A DNA stretch of 64,000 bases from an uncultured Lachnospiraceae bacterium. GTDB lineage: Bacteria; Bacillota; Clostridia; Lachnospirales; Lachnospiraceae. Shown here one piece after another: positions 1-9,543 of the stretch. A program made the position numbers and the translations under genes. The notes under the pieces are model-generated. The model saw only the letters and a list, made by a program, of their open reading frames with translations. It was not told where the DNA came from and did not search any database. Positions within the stretch are counted from its first letter, which is position 1; every line of letters begins with the position of its first letter. Location: positions 35,919-99,918 of the forward strand of contig CALWLS010000009.1 in NCBI GenBank assembly GCA_944381575.1, written 5' to 3'.

Positions 1-307
1 ATTCCATACTTCTGTCCGGAACGAACTGAAGTTCCGGAGTTTTTCTTAAATTGACCGAATGTGCCAGGCTCCTTCTGATGAAGCCTTCGGCATTCTTAAG
101 CCCTTCTATGCTTTCCATAAGCTTTTCATCAGAACCAATGGTGGAGACATGTACCTTACAGTACTGGAGATCCGGAGTCACCTCAACTCTCGTAATGGAA
201 AGAAGAGGATCTATCCTCGGGTCCTTTACCTCGTTCCTGATTATAACGGAGAGCTCCCTCAAGACCTCTCCGTTTATCCTGTTGTTTTTTATGCTGCCTT
301 TTCTCAT
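1..307 (-). CDS. rbfA: Ribosome-binding factor A, 3' end cut by window edge
   Basis: RbfA binds the 30S subunit and is needed for late 16S rRNA maturation and cold adaptation. Reading the minus strand from the ATG at 305-307 gives an open frame of 102 codons to the window edge. It starts MRKGSIKNNRINGEVLREL, carries the family core KDPRIDPLLSITRVEVTPDL, and has the late motif LRKTPELQFVPD. A good Shine-Dalgarno (TAAGGAGA) lies just upstream of the ATG. The gene follows infB by 72 bp, the usual Firmicutes order except that ylxP is absent between them. Only about 15-20 C-terminal residues should be missing. Confidence 0.93.
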   Translation of the reverse strand, partial: MRKGSIKNNRINGEVLRELSVIIRNEVKDPRIDPLLSITRVEVTPDLQYCKVHVSTIGSDEKLMESIEGLKNAEGFIRRSLAHSVNLRKTPELQFVPDRSME

Positions 308-379
308 ATACTTCTCCTTACGGCTCCCGGACCTTCTATCCGTAAAAAGAGCCTGGATCATATAATACGGATCCTGCCA

Positions 380-3307
380 TCAAGCCCTTGGGACCTGCAC
401 CATCTTGTAGATCTCAAGAGTATCGTCCACCTGTACGTCCGTGAAGTCGTCCAGTACGATACCGCATTCAAATCCGAGCTTGACTTCCTTGACCTCGTCC
501 TTGAAACGCTTGAGTGAAGCTATATCTCCGTCAAATATCTGTTTATCGCCTCTGAACAGACGGGCCCTTGAGCCTCTCTCAATAACTCCGTCCGTTACAT
601 AGCAGCCTGCTATGGTTCCTACTCCAGAAGCCTTGAATATCTGCCTTACTACCGCACGTCCGGTATTCTGAGGTTCATAGACAGGCGCGAGCATTCCGGT
701 AAGAGCGCTCTGAAGATCCTCTATGGCCTGATAGATGACCCTGTAGAGCCTCATGTCTATCTTTTCCTGCTCTGCCTTTGCCTTCGCCACGGCATCCGGC
801 TTTACGTTGAAGCCTATAATGATGGCGTTGGCAGCTGAAGCCAGATTGACGTCGGACTCATTTATATTTCCGGCTGCCGCATGGATGACGTTTACGGCCA
901 CCTCCTCATTTGACAGCTTGCCAAGGCTCTGCTTGACCGCTTCCACCGAACCCTGAACGTCAGCCTTGATAATTATCGGAAGCTCCTTTATGTTTCCTGC
1001 CTTGATCTCGTCGAACAGATCGTCAAGATTCATCTTCTTCTTGGTCTCATCAAGCATATGCTTCTTCTGCTCGGCAATAAAGGTCTCGGCTATGCTTCTG
1101 GCCTCCTTTTCATCCTTGCAGACCATGAACACCTCTCCCGCGTCAGGAACGTCGTTAAGTCCGAGTATCTCTGCCGGATATGATGGAAGAGCCTTCTTTA
1201 TCTGATTATGCTTATCATCGAACATGGCGCGGACCTTGCCGTAGCATGAGCCTGCCACCACGTTATCGCCGACATTTAAGGTACCCTTCTGTACCAGTAC
1301 GGTAGCTATAGGGCCTCTGCCCTTATCTAACTGCGCCTCTATGACAAGTCCCCTTGCTTTTCTGTCAGGGTTCGCCTTAAGCTCCATAACATCGGCCTCA
1401 AGGAGTATCATGTCAAGCAGGTCAGAGATGCCGGCTCCGGTTTTTGCCGATACCTCTACCATAGGAGTCGTTCCACCCCATTCCTCTGCAATGAGACCGT
1501 ACTCTGACAGCTCGTTCTTTACCATATCAGGGTTGGCCGTAGGCTTATCCATCTTGTTGATGGCTACTATGACCTCAACATTTGCAGCCTTTGCATGACT
1601 TATGGCCTCTATGGTCTGAGGCTTAACTCCGTCATCTGCCGCAACCACCAGCACGGCGATATCCGTGGACTGGGCTCCCCTTAAACGCATTGCGGTAAAT
1701 GCCTCATGTCCCGGGGTATCAAGGAAGGTTATGTACCTGTCTCCCGCGCTTACCACAGACGCTCCTATGTGCTGTGTAATGCCTCCGGCCTCACGGCTCG
1801 TAACATTTGTATTCCTTATGGCGTCAAGAAGCGATGTCTTTCCGTGATCTACATGTCCCATTACGCAGACTACAGGATTCCTTAAGACGAGCTTTGACTC
1901 ATCCTCATCCTCCTCCTTAAGGAGCTCGGCGATCACATCCTCCTCAACTTCCTTCTCGCAGAGGATATCGTAATCCATGGCGATCTCCTCAGCTTCCTCG
2001 TAGCTTAAGTCAGTATTAGGAGTCACCATCTTTCCGGCAAGGAAAAGCTTCTTGACTATAACACTTGGCTGAAGATGAAGCTTTTCCGCAAGATCCTTGA
2101 TCGTAAGCGTCTCAGGGATCACTATCACCTTGATCTCCTCCTCAGGCTTCTCCTTTTTAGGCTCAGGCTTTATGAAGGCTCCCTTTTTGGTCTTTCCTGC
2201 AGCAGCAAGATCGTCAACATACTTGTCCTTCTTGTCCTTTCTGTTGTCCTTTCCTGCAAAGGCGTTCCTTCCCCTTGGCGACTTGCCGGCAGGAGCATCA
2301 AAGCCTCTCTGGGCTCCGGCCTGCTGACTTCTCTTATCTCCAGGCTGTCCCGGTCTCTGGCCTCTCTGATCCTGAGGCTTGCCGGCAAAGCTCCTTCCGC
2401 CCTGCCTCTGATTATCTCCGTGCTGCCTTCCTGACTGTCCTCCCTGATCCTGCTTTCTCTGAGCATCTCCGGTCCTTCCCCTGTGCTGTCCGTCGGAAGA
2501 ACCGCCTCTCTGGGAGTTTCTTAAGCTGTTTTCCTTCTTGGCCTGTCTTGATGCCTCGGCTATGACTGCCGCCGCATCGTAGTTGGCGTAGGATTTTACT
2601 ATCTTTACCTTAGGTATGACAGGATCTGCAAGACTTGGAGCCTTTGGTTTTTCAGCCTTTTCTCCTGCCGCTTCTTCCTCCCTGGCCGGGCTCTGTGCAT
2701 TTTTTTCAACCTCAGGCTCGGCGGCCTCAGCCTCTGAAACAGCTTCTGAAGGCTCCTTATCCGCTGTCTCCGCCATGGCAGCCTTGTCATTAGCAGCCTC
2801 TCTTTTTACCGTTTCCTCAGCCGCAGCAGCTTCTTCCTTAACGGCCTTTGCGTTATCCGTGTCTTTTACGGCGTTTTCCGTTAATGCTGTTTCCGGCGTA
2901 TCCTGAGCTGTCATTTCCTTAACGCTTGTCTCGGCTTCCTTTACCTTTTCCTCGATCGGCTTAGTCTCTGGCTTAGTCTCTGGCTTTATGGTATTTTCAT
3001 TGGCGGCGGCCGCTTCAGCCTTTTTATCTGAAAGGTTGGCCGCCGGTCTTACAGGCTTCGTTCCTGCCGGCAGCGGCCTCGGCCTTTTGGCAGCTCCCGC
3101 ATTTCCCTGGGAACTTTCAGCCTTGCCCTTATGCTCTGACATATCCGCTGCATTCTTGAGTCTTTTAGGGAGTTCCTTTATGCTGGTAGAATTCTGCTTA
3201 CGGAAAACTATATTAAGCTTTTTTTTCGGTGCTGCAGGCTTTCCTGACTGAGCGCCTTCCTGAGAATTATTTATATCCTTTTTATTATTTTCATTAGCCA
3301 CAGGCAT
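380..3307 (-). CDS. infB: Translation initiation factor IF-2
   Basis: IF-2 is the GTPase that brings fMet-tRNA to the 30S subunit and promotes subunit joining. The 975-residue protein has a long N-terminal low-complexity half: Ala/Glu/Lys-rich, then a Gly/Gln/Arg-rich stretch around residues 250-350. An IF2-N domain ([20 protein letters not shown]) follows, then the G domain with G1 GHVDHGKT, G3 DTPGHEAF and G4 NKMD, then domains II-IV to the C-terminus. It is longer than Bacillus IF-2 (about 716 aa) because of the N-terminal extension. The ATG overlaps the end of ylxQ by 14 bp, which suggests translational coupling. Confidence 0.98.
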   Translation of the reverse strand: MPVANENNKKDINNSQEGAQSGKPAAPKKKLNIVFRKQNSTSIKELPKRLKNAADMSEHKGKAESSQGNAGAAKRPRPLPAGTKPVRPAANLSDKKAEAAAANENTIKPETKPETKPIEEKVKEAETSVKEMTAQDTPETALTENAVKDTDNAKAVKEEAAAAEETVKREAANDKAAMAETADKEPSEAVSEAEAAEPEVEKNAQSPAREEEAAGEKAEKPKAPSLADPVIPKVKIVKSYANYDAAAVIAEASRQAKKENSLRNSQRGGSSDGQHRGRTGDAQRKQDQGGQSGRQHGDNQRQGGRSFAGKPQDQRGQRPGQPGDKRSQQAGAQRGFDAPAGKSPRGRNAFAGKDNRKDKKDKYVDDLAAAGKTKKGAFIKPEPKKEKPEEEIKVIVIPETLTIKDLAEKLHLQPSVIVKKLFLAGKMVTPNTDLSYEEAEEIAMDYDILCEKEVEEDVIAELLKEEDEDESKLVLRNPVVCVMGHVDHGKTSLLDAIRNTNVTSREAGGITQHIGASVVSAGDRYITFLDTPGHEAFTAMRLRGAQSTDIAVLVVAADDGVKPQTIEAISHAKAANVEVIVAINKMDKPTANPDMVKNELSEYGLIAEEWGGTTPMVEVSAKTGAGISDLLDMILLEADVMELKANPDRKARGLVIEAQLDKGRGPIATVLVQKGTLNVGDNVVAGSCYGKVRAMFDDKHNQIKKALPSYPAEILGLNDVPDAGEVFMVCKDEKEARSIAETFIAEQKKHMLDETKKKMNLDDLFDEIKAGNIKELPIIIKADVQGSVEAVKQSLGKLSNEEVAVNVIHAAAGNINESDVNLASAANAIIIGFNVKPDAVAKAKAEQEKIDMRLYRVIYQAIEDLQSALTGMLAPVYEPQNTGRAVVRQIFKASGVGTIAGCYVTDGVIERGSRARLFRGDKQIFDGDIASLKRFKDEVKEVKLGFECGIVLDDFTDVQVDDTLEIYKMVQVPRA

Positions 3308-3629
3308 TACCTCCCTCTATAAGTTCCAATATACGCTTGGCGAAGCCCTCATCCTCCACGGTGACTACGGATCTGAGATCCTTGCCCATCATGTGTCCGA
3401 GCTCCTCCTTTGAAATATCCATCAAGACCATCGGAATGCTTTTGTGTGAGCACATGTCCTTAAACTTTTTCATGGTCCCTTCCGAAGTATCTCCGGAAAC
3501 CATGCAAAGCTTTGCTGTCCCTGACCTGACCGACTCTTCTGCCGCAAAGCCTCCGGATCTTATCCTTCCTGCCTTATACGCCAGCCCGATCATCGACCCA
3601 AGTCTTTTATCAGATGTTTTTTCCGTCAA
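3294..3629 (-). CDS. ylxQ: L7Ae/YlxQ-family K-turn RNA-binding protein
   Basis: This 111-residue protein is a small L7Ae-fold protein of the kind encoded between nusA and infB in Firmicutes. Homologues bind kink-turn RNA, but the physiological target of YlxQ is not settled. Visible family features are the N-terminal GLAYKAGRIRSG segment and the alternating alpha/beta pattern through residue 100. The start is a TTG at 3627-3629, with AGAGGG seven bases upstream. It begins 19 bp after the nusA stop, so the ylxR gene usually found between nusA and ylxQ is not here. The end overlaps infB. Confidence 0.85.
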   Translation of the reverse strand: MTEKTSDKRLGSMIGLAYKAGRIRSGGFAAEESVRSGTAKLCMVSGDTSEGTMKKFKDMCSHKSIPMVLMDISKEELGHMMGKDLRSVVTVEDEGFAKRILELIEGGNACG

Positions 3630-3648
3630 ATCTTTCCCTCTTTATAAA

Positions 3649-4902
3649 TCAAACGGATCCCTCTCCGTCTTCCTCAGCCTCTTCCTCATACGCTTCAGTG
3701 TCATCGGCTTCAACAGCATCCTCAAGGGCTTCCCCGTCATAGACTTCGTCATCCTCATATCCATCCGCGGAATAATCAGCCTCATCATAATCAGCACCCT
3801 CATATTCCTCATCGCCGTACTCAGCGTCTCCCATGGCTTCCATGCCCAGCTCTTCCAAAAGTCCGGACTCTTCGGCCTGAGTCTCTGATTTGATATCTAT
3901 CTTATATCCGGTGAGCTTAGCCGCAAGCCTTGCGTTCTGTCCTTCCTTACCTATCGCAAGTGAAAGCTGATAGTCCGGAACTATGACAACGGCAGCCTTT
4001 GAATCCTCGTCGGCCACTACGCAAATGACCTTTGCCGGGCTCAGTGCGTTTTCTATGAGGAAGGCAGGGTTATCATCCCAGTTGATGATATCGATCTTTT
4101 CTCCTCCAAGCTCGTCAACTATGGCGTTTACCCTTGCTCCGTTGACTCCGACGCAGGCTCCCACAGGATCCACGTTCTCATCATGGGAAATAACGGCCAT
4201 TTTTGTCCTTGATCCGGCCTCTCTTGCTATCTCCTTGATCTCTACCACGCCCTCGCCTATCTCTGATACCTCATCCGTAAACAGGCATTTTACAAGATCC
4301 GGATGTGTGCGTGAAACGGATATCCTCGGTCCGCGCGGATTGTTCTTTACCTCTAAAACATAAACCTTTATCCTCTGGTTAGGCTTGAGCTCCTCTCCCT
4401 TGATCTGCTCGCTTTCCGCAAGTATCGCGTCAGCCTTTCCGAGATTGACCGTAACGTTCCTTCCCAGATTCCTCTGGACTATACCTGTCATGATGTTATG
4501 TTCATGCTCTATGAATTCCCTGTAGATGGAGTTTCTCTCCTCCTCACGGATCTTCTGCTTTATGACGCCCTTTGCATTCTGCGTCGAGATACGTCCGAAC
4601 TTCTGGGAATCCACCTGTATCTGGATCACATCGCCAAGCTGAGCGTTTTTATCTATCATGAGGGCGTCAGGAAGGCTGATCTCCTCGATGGGATCGAGCA
4701 CATCCTCCACCACCGTCTTTTCCTGGAATATCTTATAATCGTAGGTGTCCTTATCTATCTTTACAACACAGTTGTCAGCCCTGCCGAAATGGTTCTTGCA
4801 CGCCGTTATCAGCGAGCTTTCGATAGCCTCAAACAAAGCCTCCTTCGGAATGCCGCGCTCTTTGCCGAGTATTTCGAGTGCTTCCTTCAATTCATTGTTC
4901 AT
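3649..4902 (-). CDS. nusA: Transcription termination/antitermination factor NusA
   Basis: NusA binds RNA polymerase and nascent RNA, modulating pausing, termination and rRNA antitermination. The protein (417 aa) shows the N-terminal polymerase-binding domain, an S1 domain near 130-200, and two KH domains near 200-350 (VGACVGVNGARVNAIVDELGG and LAIGKEGQNARLAAKLTG). A roughly 65-residue acidic tail of D/E/Y follows the second KH domain. The short tail has no E. coli-type acidic repeats AR1/AR2, as is usual in Firmicutes. An AGGAGAG site precedes the ATG by nine bases. It lies 29 bp after rimP in the same operon. Confidence 0.97.
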   Translation of the reverse strand: MNNELKEALEILGKERGIPKEALFEAIESSLITACKNHFGRADNCVVKIDKDTYDYKIFQEKTVVEDVLDPIEEISLPDALMIDKNAQLGDVIQIQVDSQKFGRISTQNAKGVIKQKIREEERNSIYREFIEHEHNIMTGIVQRNLGRNVTVNLGKADAILAESEQIKGEELKPNQRIKVYVLEVKNNPRGPRISVSRTHPDLVKCLFTDEVSEIGEGVVEIKEIAREAGSRTKMAVISHDENVDPVGACVGVNGARVNAIVDELGGEKIDIINWDDNPAFLIENALSPAKVICVVADEDSKAAVVIVPDYQLSLAIGKEGQNARLAAKLTGYKIDIKSETQAEESGLLEELGMEAMGDAEYGDEEYEGADYDEADYSADGYEDDEVYDGEALEDAVEADDTEAYEEEAEEDGEGSV

Positions 4903-4931
4903 GCTGATCTCTCCTTAAAATAAAACCTCTG

Positions 4932-5279
4932 TCATCCTTCATTAAGAAATCCCTTTGAGCACACCTCAAGGGTATATGTTTCACTTATAAAATCAGTCTT
5001 ATCGAGCCATGTGCTCAAATATCTTGATACTTTGGCACAGTCGTTGATACCTATGCCCGGCTCATGCCTTTCCTCACCGGTCTCTTCATCCGGTTCGGAC
5101 TGTACTGGCTCAGCAGCGGCGCGTTTTTCCGCCTCGGCGTCGCTCAAGTCTATATAAAGCCTCAGATACCAGTTATGGTCCTCCTCGGTAAACTCGCTTG
5201 TTATCAGCTCATAGCCGTTTTTCTTAAGAAACGGTACTATGAATTCCTCCACCCGGGTAAGGTAATCATTGTGTTCCAT
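4932..5279 (-). CDS. rimP: Ribosome maturation factor RimP, lacking the C-terminal domain
   Basis: RimP acts in 30S assembly. The 115-residue protein carries the N-terminal alpha/beta domain (FIVPFLKKNGYELITSEF, YLRLYIDLSD, ISETYTLEV). The frame then stops at GFLNEG, just where full-length RimP (about 150 aa) would read SSPGxxRPL and continue into the SH3-like domain. The following 29 bp lead directly to nusA, so the missing domain is not present in another frame nearby. An unusual Glu/Ala/Pro-rich insertion sits near residues 48-75. GGGAG precedes the ATG by about seven bases. The family assignment rests on context plus the N-domain. Confidence 0.85.
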   Translation of the reverse strand: MEHNDYLTRVEEFIVPFLKKNGYELITSEFTEEDHNWYLRLYIDLSDAEAEKRAAAEPVQSEPDEETGEERHEPGIGINDCAKVSRYLSTWLDKTDFISETYTLEVCSKGFLNEG

Positions 5280-5296
5280 ACATTCTCCCGCAAAGA

Positions 5297-5326
5297 TTAA
5301 GGAGTGGACCGCTGCCCACTCCTTAA
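5297..5326 (-). terminator. Perfect 11-bp stem-loop between topA and rimP
   Basis: TTAAGGAGTGG (5297-5307) pairs perfectly with CCACTCCTTAA (5316-5326) around an 8-nt loop. On the minus strand it lies after topA and 18 bp before the rimP ATG. There is only a weak U-rich stretch behind it, so it may be a topA terminator, an attenuator, or a leader structure of the rimP-nusA operon. Confidence 0.5.
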
Positions 5327-5426
5327 ATACTGATTGATTATTTCCTCATAAAGACTATCACAAACCGGCATCTTTATCAAGGGTATTTTGTCCTGTTTTT
5401 AAGCATTCAAGCCGTTTTCAGGTATT

Positions 5427-7424
5427 TTATGTCTTTACTTTCCCGGCTTCCCCGCCAAAGGCCTCCGCCTCCTTTGCCGCGCTCTTTACCGTCGGTTTCC
5501 TCCAGTTCACATAATCGCAGTCAGGATATCTCTCGCATGAATAAAACAGCCTTCCCTTTTTCGTACGTCTTTTTACTATATCGCTTCCGCATTTAGGGCA
5601 TTTCACGCCGATCTTTTCAAGAAGCGGTTTTGTGTTCCTGCACTCCGGGAATCCGGGGCAGGCAAGGAATTTGCCGTGTGGTCCGTATTTTATGACCATG
5701 TTTCTTCCGCATTTATCGCATATGACATCCGTTACCTGATCCGCCACCTTTATCCTGCCGAGGTTGGTCCTGGCCGACTCTATGGAGTTTTCAAGCTTTG
5801 GATAAAAATCTCCTATGACAGTCTTCCAGTTGAGCTGGCCTTCAGCGACCTTGTCCAGCTCCTCCTCCATGGCTGCTGTAAATCCGGTATCCACGATCTC
5901 AGGAAACGCCGTGACCATCAGCTCATTTACGGCCGTACCGAGCTCCGTGACATACAGGTTCTTTTTCTCCTTTGTTATATAATTCCTTGCTAAAAGCGTC
6001 GTGATCGTAGGAGCATAAGTAGAAGGCCTGCCTATGCCGTCCTCCTCGAGAGCCCTTACAAGAGTTGCCTCGGTATAATGGGCCGGCGGCTCGGTGAAAT
6101 GCTTTATGTCCTCCACCTTATTGAACCTTACCGTGTTTCCCTGCTTCAGGAAACTTAAGTCCTGTTTATTTTCATCTTCCTCGGTTTCGTTTTTGTAAAC
6201 GCTTAAAAAGCCGTCAAATATCCTTTTTGATCCTGAAGCAGTAAAGGTATGTCCATCGCACTCAAGCCTTACTCTTGTCTGGGCGTATACTGCCGGCGAC
6301 ATGCGGCTTGCCGTAAATCTCTTCCAGATAAGCTGATAAAGCCTGAATTCATCACGGCTCAGCTTATCCTTTAACATGGCCGGAGTATTTTCTATATGAG
6401 TAGGCCTGATGGCTTCGTGGGCATCCTGTATGTTGCCTCCTGCCTTGCCGTGTGCCGGCCTTGCGGAAACATATGCCGTGCCGTAATTGGCCTCTATGTA
6501 CTGCTTTGCAGACGCTACGGCCTCATCGCTTATCCTTATGGAGTCAGTCCTGAGGTAAGTGATATATCCGTCCTCATACAGCTTCTGGGCGATGCGCATG
6601 GTCTGCTGTGTGGAAAGGTTCAAAAGCCTCGATGCGTCCTGCTGCATCGTCGATGTTGTAAAAGGCCACGGGGCGTTCTTAACGCGCTCTGAATCAGTGA
6701 CCTCTGCCACCAGCACATCCTTACCCCTTACATCCTCTACTATTGCTGCGGCTGAAGCCTCATCCTCAAGGCTGTTCTTTTTCCCGTTTTCACCATAATA
6801 TAACGCCCTGACCGACTTCTGTCCGTTTTTGATGTCAGCCTCCACAGTATGATATTCCTTAGGGATAAAGGCGTTTATCTCCGCCTCTCTGTCGCACACC
6901 ATCCTTAAGGCCACCGACTGGACTCTTCCGGCCGACAGACCCCTCTTGATCTTTTCCCAGAGTATAGGGCTTATGGAGTAACCTACTATCCTGTCCATCA
7001 CTCTGCGTCCCTGCTGGGCGTCCACAAGGTTCATATCTATGTCTCTCGGATTTTTGAGTGCTTTTGTAACGGCGTCCTTCGTGATCTCATTAAATGTTAT
7101 CCTGTAAGCCTTCCTGCTGCCTTCAAGCCCCAGAGCCGTCTTAAGGTGCCAGCTTATGGCCTCTCCCTCACGGTCCGGGTCGGTCGCAAGATATACGCGG
7201 TCAGCCTTTGCCGCCTCCTTCTTAAGCTCCGCGATAAGGTCTCCCTTGCCGCGTATGGTTATGTACTTCGGCTCGAACCCGTGCTCTATGTCTATACCCA
7301 TGGAGGATTTTGGCAGATCCCTAACATGTCCCATTGACGCGCTTACGGTATAGCTGCTGCCGAGAAATTTTTTGATGGTTTTCATTTTAGCCGGTGACTC
7401 GACTATTACTAAATTTTTTGCCAT
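5427..7424 (-). CDS. topA: DNA topoisomerase I
   Basis: This type IA topoisomerase relaxes negative supercoils by single-strand passage. Its 665 residues begin with a TOPRIM domain (LVIVESPAKMKTIKKFLG, then DPDREGEAI). The active-site tyrosine lies in GYITYLRTDS. At the C-terminus are two four-cysteine zinc fingers, starting CDKCGRNM and CPKCGSDI. Length matches the Firmicutes enzyme. GGAGAAGAG precedes the ATG. The gene is read toward the rimP-nusA operon, and is not next to dprA as in B. subtilis; here comM-dprA sit about 7 kb away on the other strand. Confidence 0.98.
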   Translation of the reverse strand: MAKNLVIVESPAKMKTIKKFLGSSYTVSASMGHVRDLPKSSMGIDIEHGFEPKYITIRGKGDLIAELKKEAAKADRVYLATDPDREGEAISWHLKTALGLEGSRKAYRITFNEITKDAVTKALKNPRDIDMNLVDAQQGRRVMDRIVGYSISPILWEKIKRGLSAGRVQSVALRMVCDREAEINAFIPKEYHTVEADIKNGQKSVRALYYGENGKKNSLEDEASAAAIVEDVRGKDVLVAEVTDSERVKNAPWPFTTSTMQQDASRLLNLSTQQTMRIAQKLYEDGYITYLRTDSIRISDEAVASAKQYIEANYGTAYVSARPAHGKAGGNIQDAHEAIRPTHIENTPAMLKDKLSRDEFRLYQLIWKRFTASRMSPAVYAQTRVRLECDGHTFTASGSKRIFDGFLSVYKNETEEDENKQDLSFLKQGNTVRFNKVEDIKHFTEPPAHYTEATLVRALEEDGIGRPSTYAPTITTLLARNYITKEKKNLYVTELGTAVNELMVTAFPEIVDTGFTAAMEEELDKVAEGQLNWKTVIGDFYPKLENSIESARTNLGRIKVADQVTDVICDKCGRNMVIKYGPHGKFLACPGFPECRNTKPLLEKIGVKCPKCGSDIVKRRTKKGRLFYSCERYPDCDYVNWRKPTVKSAAKEAEAFGGEAGKVKT

Positions 7425-7568
7425 ATGACACTCTTCTCCGAATTAAGAAACTCTCCGTAAAACTCCGATAACCTGATCTTATGGATAACTCATTCTATAT
7501 TATTTATATTTATACATAGATTTTACCGATAACCGATTGAATTCTCCGGAAAATTACAGTAAATTAAT

Positions 7569-7597
7569 CATTACTATAAATAATCCCTTCTGTCAAT
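7569..7597 (-). promoter_or_regulatory. Probable sigma-A promoter for topA
   Basis: Reading minus, a perfect -35 TTGACA (7592-7597) is followed after 17 bp by TAATGA (7569-7574). It lies about 145 bp upstream of the topA ATG. The intergenic stretch 7425-7662 is AT-rich and also has a TATAAT on the plus strand at 7601-7606, possibly the -10 of the divergent DAHP synthase gene, though without a clear -35. Confidence 0.45.
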
Positions 7598-7662
7598 TAT
7601 ATAATCTTGAGATTTACTTAAGATTTTTTGTGATAGGGGCTGTCAAAGGCAGGTAAAAAGAT

Positions 7663-8706
7663 ATGCAGGAAAAAAATATAACATTTCACAGAAAGCTCAT
7701 CGTGCCTCTGGAGCTTAAGCAGATGTTCCCGCTTACCGCGGAGCTTGAAAAGCTCAAGGCTGAACGCGATGAGATAATCAAAAACATCATCACCGGTGCA
7801 GACAGAAGGATGCTGCTCCTTATCGGCCCGTGTTCCGCTGACAGGGAGGACGCCGTTCTCGACTATATCACAAGGCTCATCCCGGTGCAGGAGAAGGTAA
7901 AGGACAGGATCTTCATCGTGCCGAGGGTCTATACCAATAAACCCCGCACTGTCGGCAAGGGCTATAAGGGCATACTCCACCAGCCTGATCCGGAAAAGGC
8001 CCCGGATCTTTTAAAAGGCATCATAACCATACGTGAAATGAACATGCGCATCATCAGGGAGACCGGCTTTACCTGCGCCGACGAGATGCTTTATCCCGAG
8101 GTCTACCGTTTTAATTCAGACCTGCTCTCCTATGTTGCCATAGGCGCAAGATCCGTTGAGGATCAGGAGCACAGGCTGCTGTCCTCCGGCATAGATATCC
8201 CTGTTGGAATGAAAAACCCGACCAGCGGCAACTTGAACGTAATGCTGAATTCCGTGACCGCCGCCCAGTCGGAACAGAATTTCATATACAGAAACTGGGA
8301 GGTTTCCACCACCGGTAATCCTCTGGCCCATACCATACTCCGCGGCTACGAGAACCAGAACGGCGAAACCTTCCCTAACTACCACTATGAAACGCTGCAG
8401 GAGCTCTTAAGCCTCTACGAGAAACGCAGCCTTAAAAATCCTGCCGTGATAATAGACTGCAACCACGCCAATTCGGGCAAAAAATATCTGGAACAGATCC
8501 GCATCAGCAAGGACATCCTCTACAGCCGCAAGCACAATGAGGATATCAAAAAGCTCGTTAAGGGCCTCATGATAGAGAGCTATATAGAGGACGGCAACCA
8601 GAAGGAGACCGAGCACTGCTACGGCAAGTCCATCACCGACGCCTGCATAGGCTGGGAAAAGACTGAAAAGCTTATCTATGAGCTCGCTGAGGAGTGGCAG
8701 ATGTAA
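7663..8706 (+). CDS. 3-deoxy-7-phosphoheptulonate (DAHP) synthase, AroG/AroF type
   Basis: This enzyme condenses phosphoenolpyruvate with erythrose 4-phosphate, the first step of the shikimate pathway. The 347-residue protein is a class I type-alpha DAHP synthase: LLIGPCSADREDAV, the PRVYTNKPRTVGKGYKG motif, GARSVEDQEHR and IIDCNHANSGKKYLEQ are all clear. Length fits the E. coli AroF/G/H family. The gene stands alone on the plus strand between the divergent topA and the convergent liv operon. Whether it is feedback inhibited by Tyr, Phe or Trp cannot be told from the motifs. The Shine-Dalgarno (GGCAGGT) is modest. Confidence 0.96.
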   Translation: MQEKNITFHRKLIVPLELKQMFPLTAELEKLKAERDEIIKNIITGADRRMLLLIGPCSADREDAVLDYITRLIPVQEKVKDRIFIVPRVYTNKPRTVGKGYKGILHQPDPEKAPDLLKGIITIREMNMRIIRETGFTCADEMLYPEVYRFNSDLLSYVAIGARSVEDQEHRLLSSGIDIPVGMKNPTSGNLNVMLNSVTAAQSEQNFIYRNWEVSTTGNPLAHTILRGYENQNGETFPNYHYETLQELLSLYEKRSLKNPAVIIDCNHANSGKKYLEQIRISKDILYSRKHNEDIKKLVKGLMIESYIEDGNQKETEHCYGKSITDACIGWEKTEKLIYELAEEWQM

Positions 8707-8737
8707 ACAGTTTAAACAGACAGTTTTAACAGAAACA

Positions 8738-8806
8738 TGCGCCGCCAGGCGCAGCTTAAAAACCGGTTTTAAGATCCTATCGCAGGACCGAAAAAACCGG
8801 TTTTTG
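8738..8806. terminator. Probable bidirectional terminator between the DAHP synthase gene and livF
   Basis: A GC-rich hairpin (TGCGCC-GCCA-GGCGCA, 8738-8753) is followed by two copies of AAAACCGGTTTT (about 8758-8770 and 8791-8805). These can pair with each other and end in a T run on either strand. It separates two convergent genes. Confidence 0.65.
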
Positions 8807-8832
8807 TAATTTAACTATTATATCTGCATTTC

Positions 8833-9543
8833 TTACTTCGCCTTTACTCCAAGGTAAGCCTGCTGTACTCTCTCATCCTGCAGAAGCTCTTTTCCTGTGC
8901 CCTGCAGTGTGATCTTTCCTGTTTCAAGAACAAAGGCATAATCAGATATCTCCAGCGCCTTAAAAGCATTCTGCTCTGCAAGGAGTATCGTCATACCCTG
9001 TTTCTTAAGCTCGCCGATAATGTCGAATACCTGCTGTATCACTATCGGAGCAAGCCCCAGCGAAGGCTCGTCCATGAGCAGGATCTTCGGTCTGCCCATA
9101 AGGCCTCTCGCTATGGCAAGCATCTGCTGCTCTCCTCCCGACAGGGTTCCCGCATACTGCTTTTTTCTCTCGCCAAGTATTGGGAACATCTCCTCCATTT
9201 TTTTAATATCGGACCTGATTCCGTCCTTATCCTTCCTTAAATGAGCTCCCATGAGCAGATTCTCGTACACGGTCAGATTTGCATATAGCCTTCTTCTTTC
9301 CGGCACCAGGGCCATCCCCTGTCCCAGGACATGGTTTGCATCCTTTGCAAGCGCTTCCCCGTTTATCTCTATGGATCCGGTCTTTGACTTGAGCACTCCC
9401 GCAAGGGTCATCATCAGGGTCGATTTTCCGGCTCCGTTTGCTCCTACCAGGGAGACCGTCTTATTATCAGGGACCTCAAAGCTTACATCTCTCAGAGCCT
9501 GTATACGTCCATAAAATACATTTATGTCATTGACCTTAAGCAT
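8833..9543 (-). CDS. livF: Branched-chain amino acid ABC transporter ATP-binding protein LivF
   Basis: LivF is one of two cytoplasmic ATPases that power import of Leu/Ile/Val through LivHM. The 236-residue protein has Walker A GANGAGKST, signature LSGGEQQMLAIARGL, Walker B ILLMDEPSLGLAP and the switch histidine region LLAEQNA (Gln in place of His, normal for LivF). Its length is typical. The ATG overlaps the end of livG by eight bases. It is the last gene of the five-gene liv operon and runs into a bidirectional terminator. Confidence 0.95.
   Translation of the reverse strand: MLKVNDINVFYGRIQALRDVSFEVPDNKTVSLVGANGAGKSTLMMTLAGVLKSKTGSIEINGEALAKDANHVLGQGMALVPERRRLYANLTVYENLLMGAHLRKDKDGIRSDIKKMEEMFPILGERKKQYAGTLSGGEQQMLAIARGLMGRPKILLMDEPSLGLAPIVIQQVFDIIGELKKQGMTILLAEQNAFKALEISDYAFVLETGKITLQGTGKELLQDERVQQAYLGVKAK

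Noticed and set aside
7599-7626. AT-rich hairpin with a T6 run upstream of DAHP synthase, as a terminator/attenuator
   Set aside because: Stem of only about six A/T-rich pairs overlapping the candidate -10; too weak to call.
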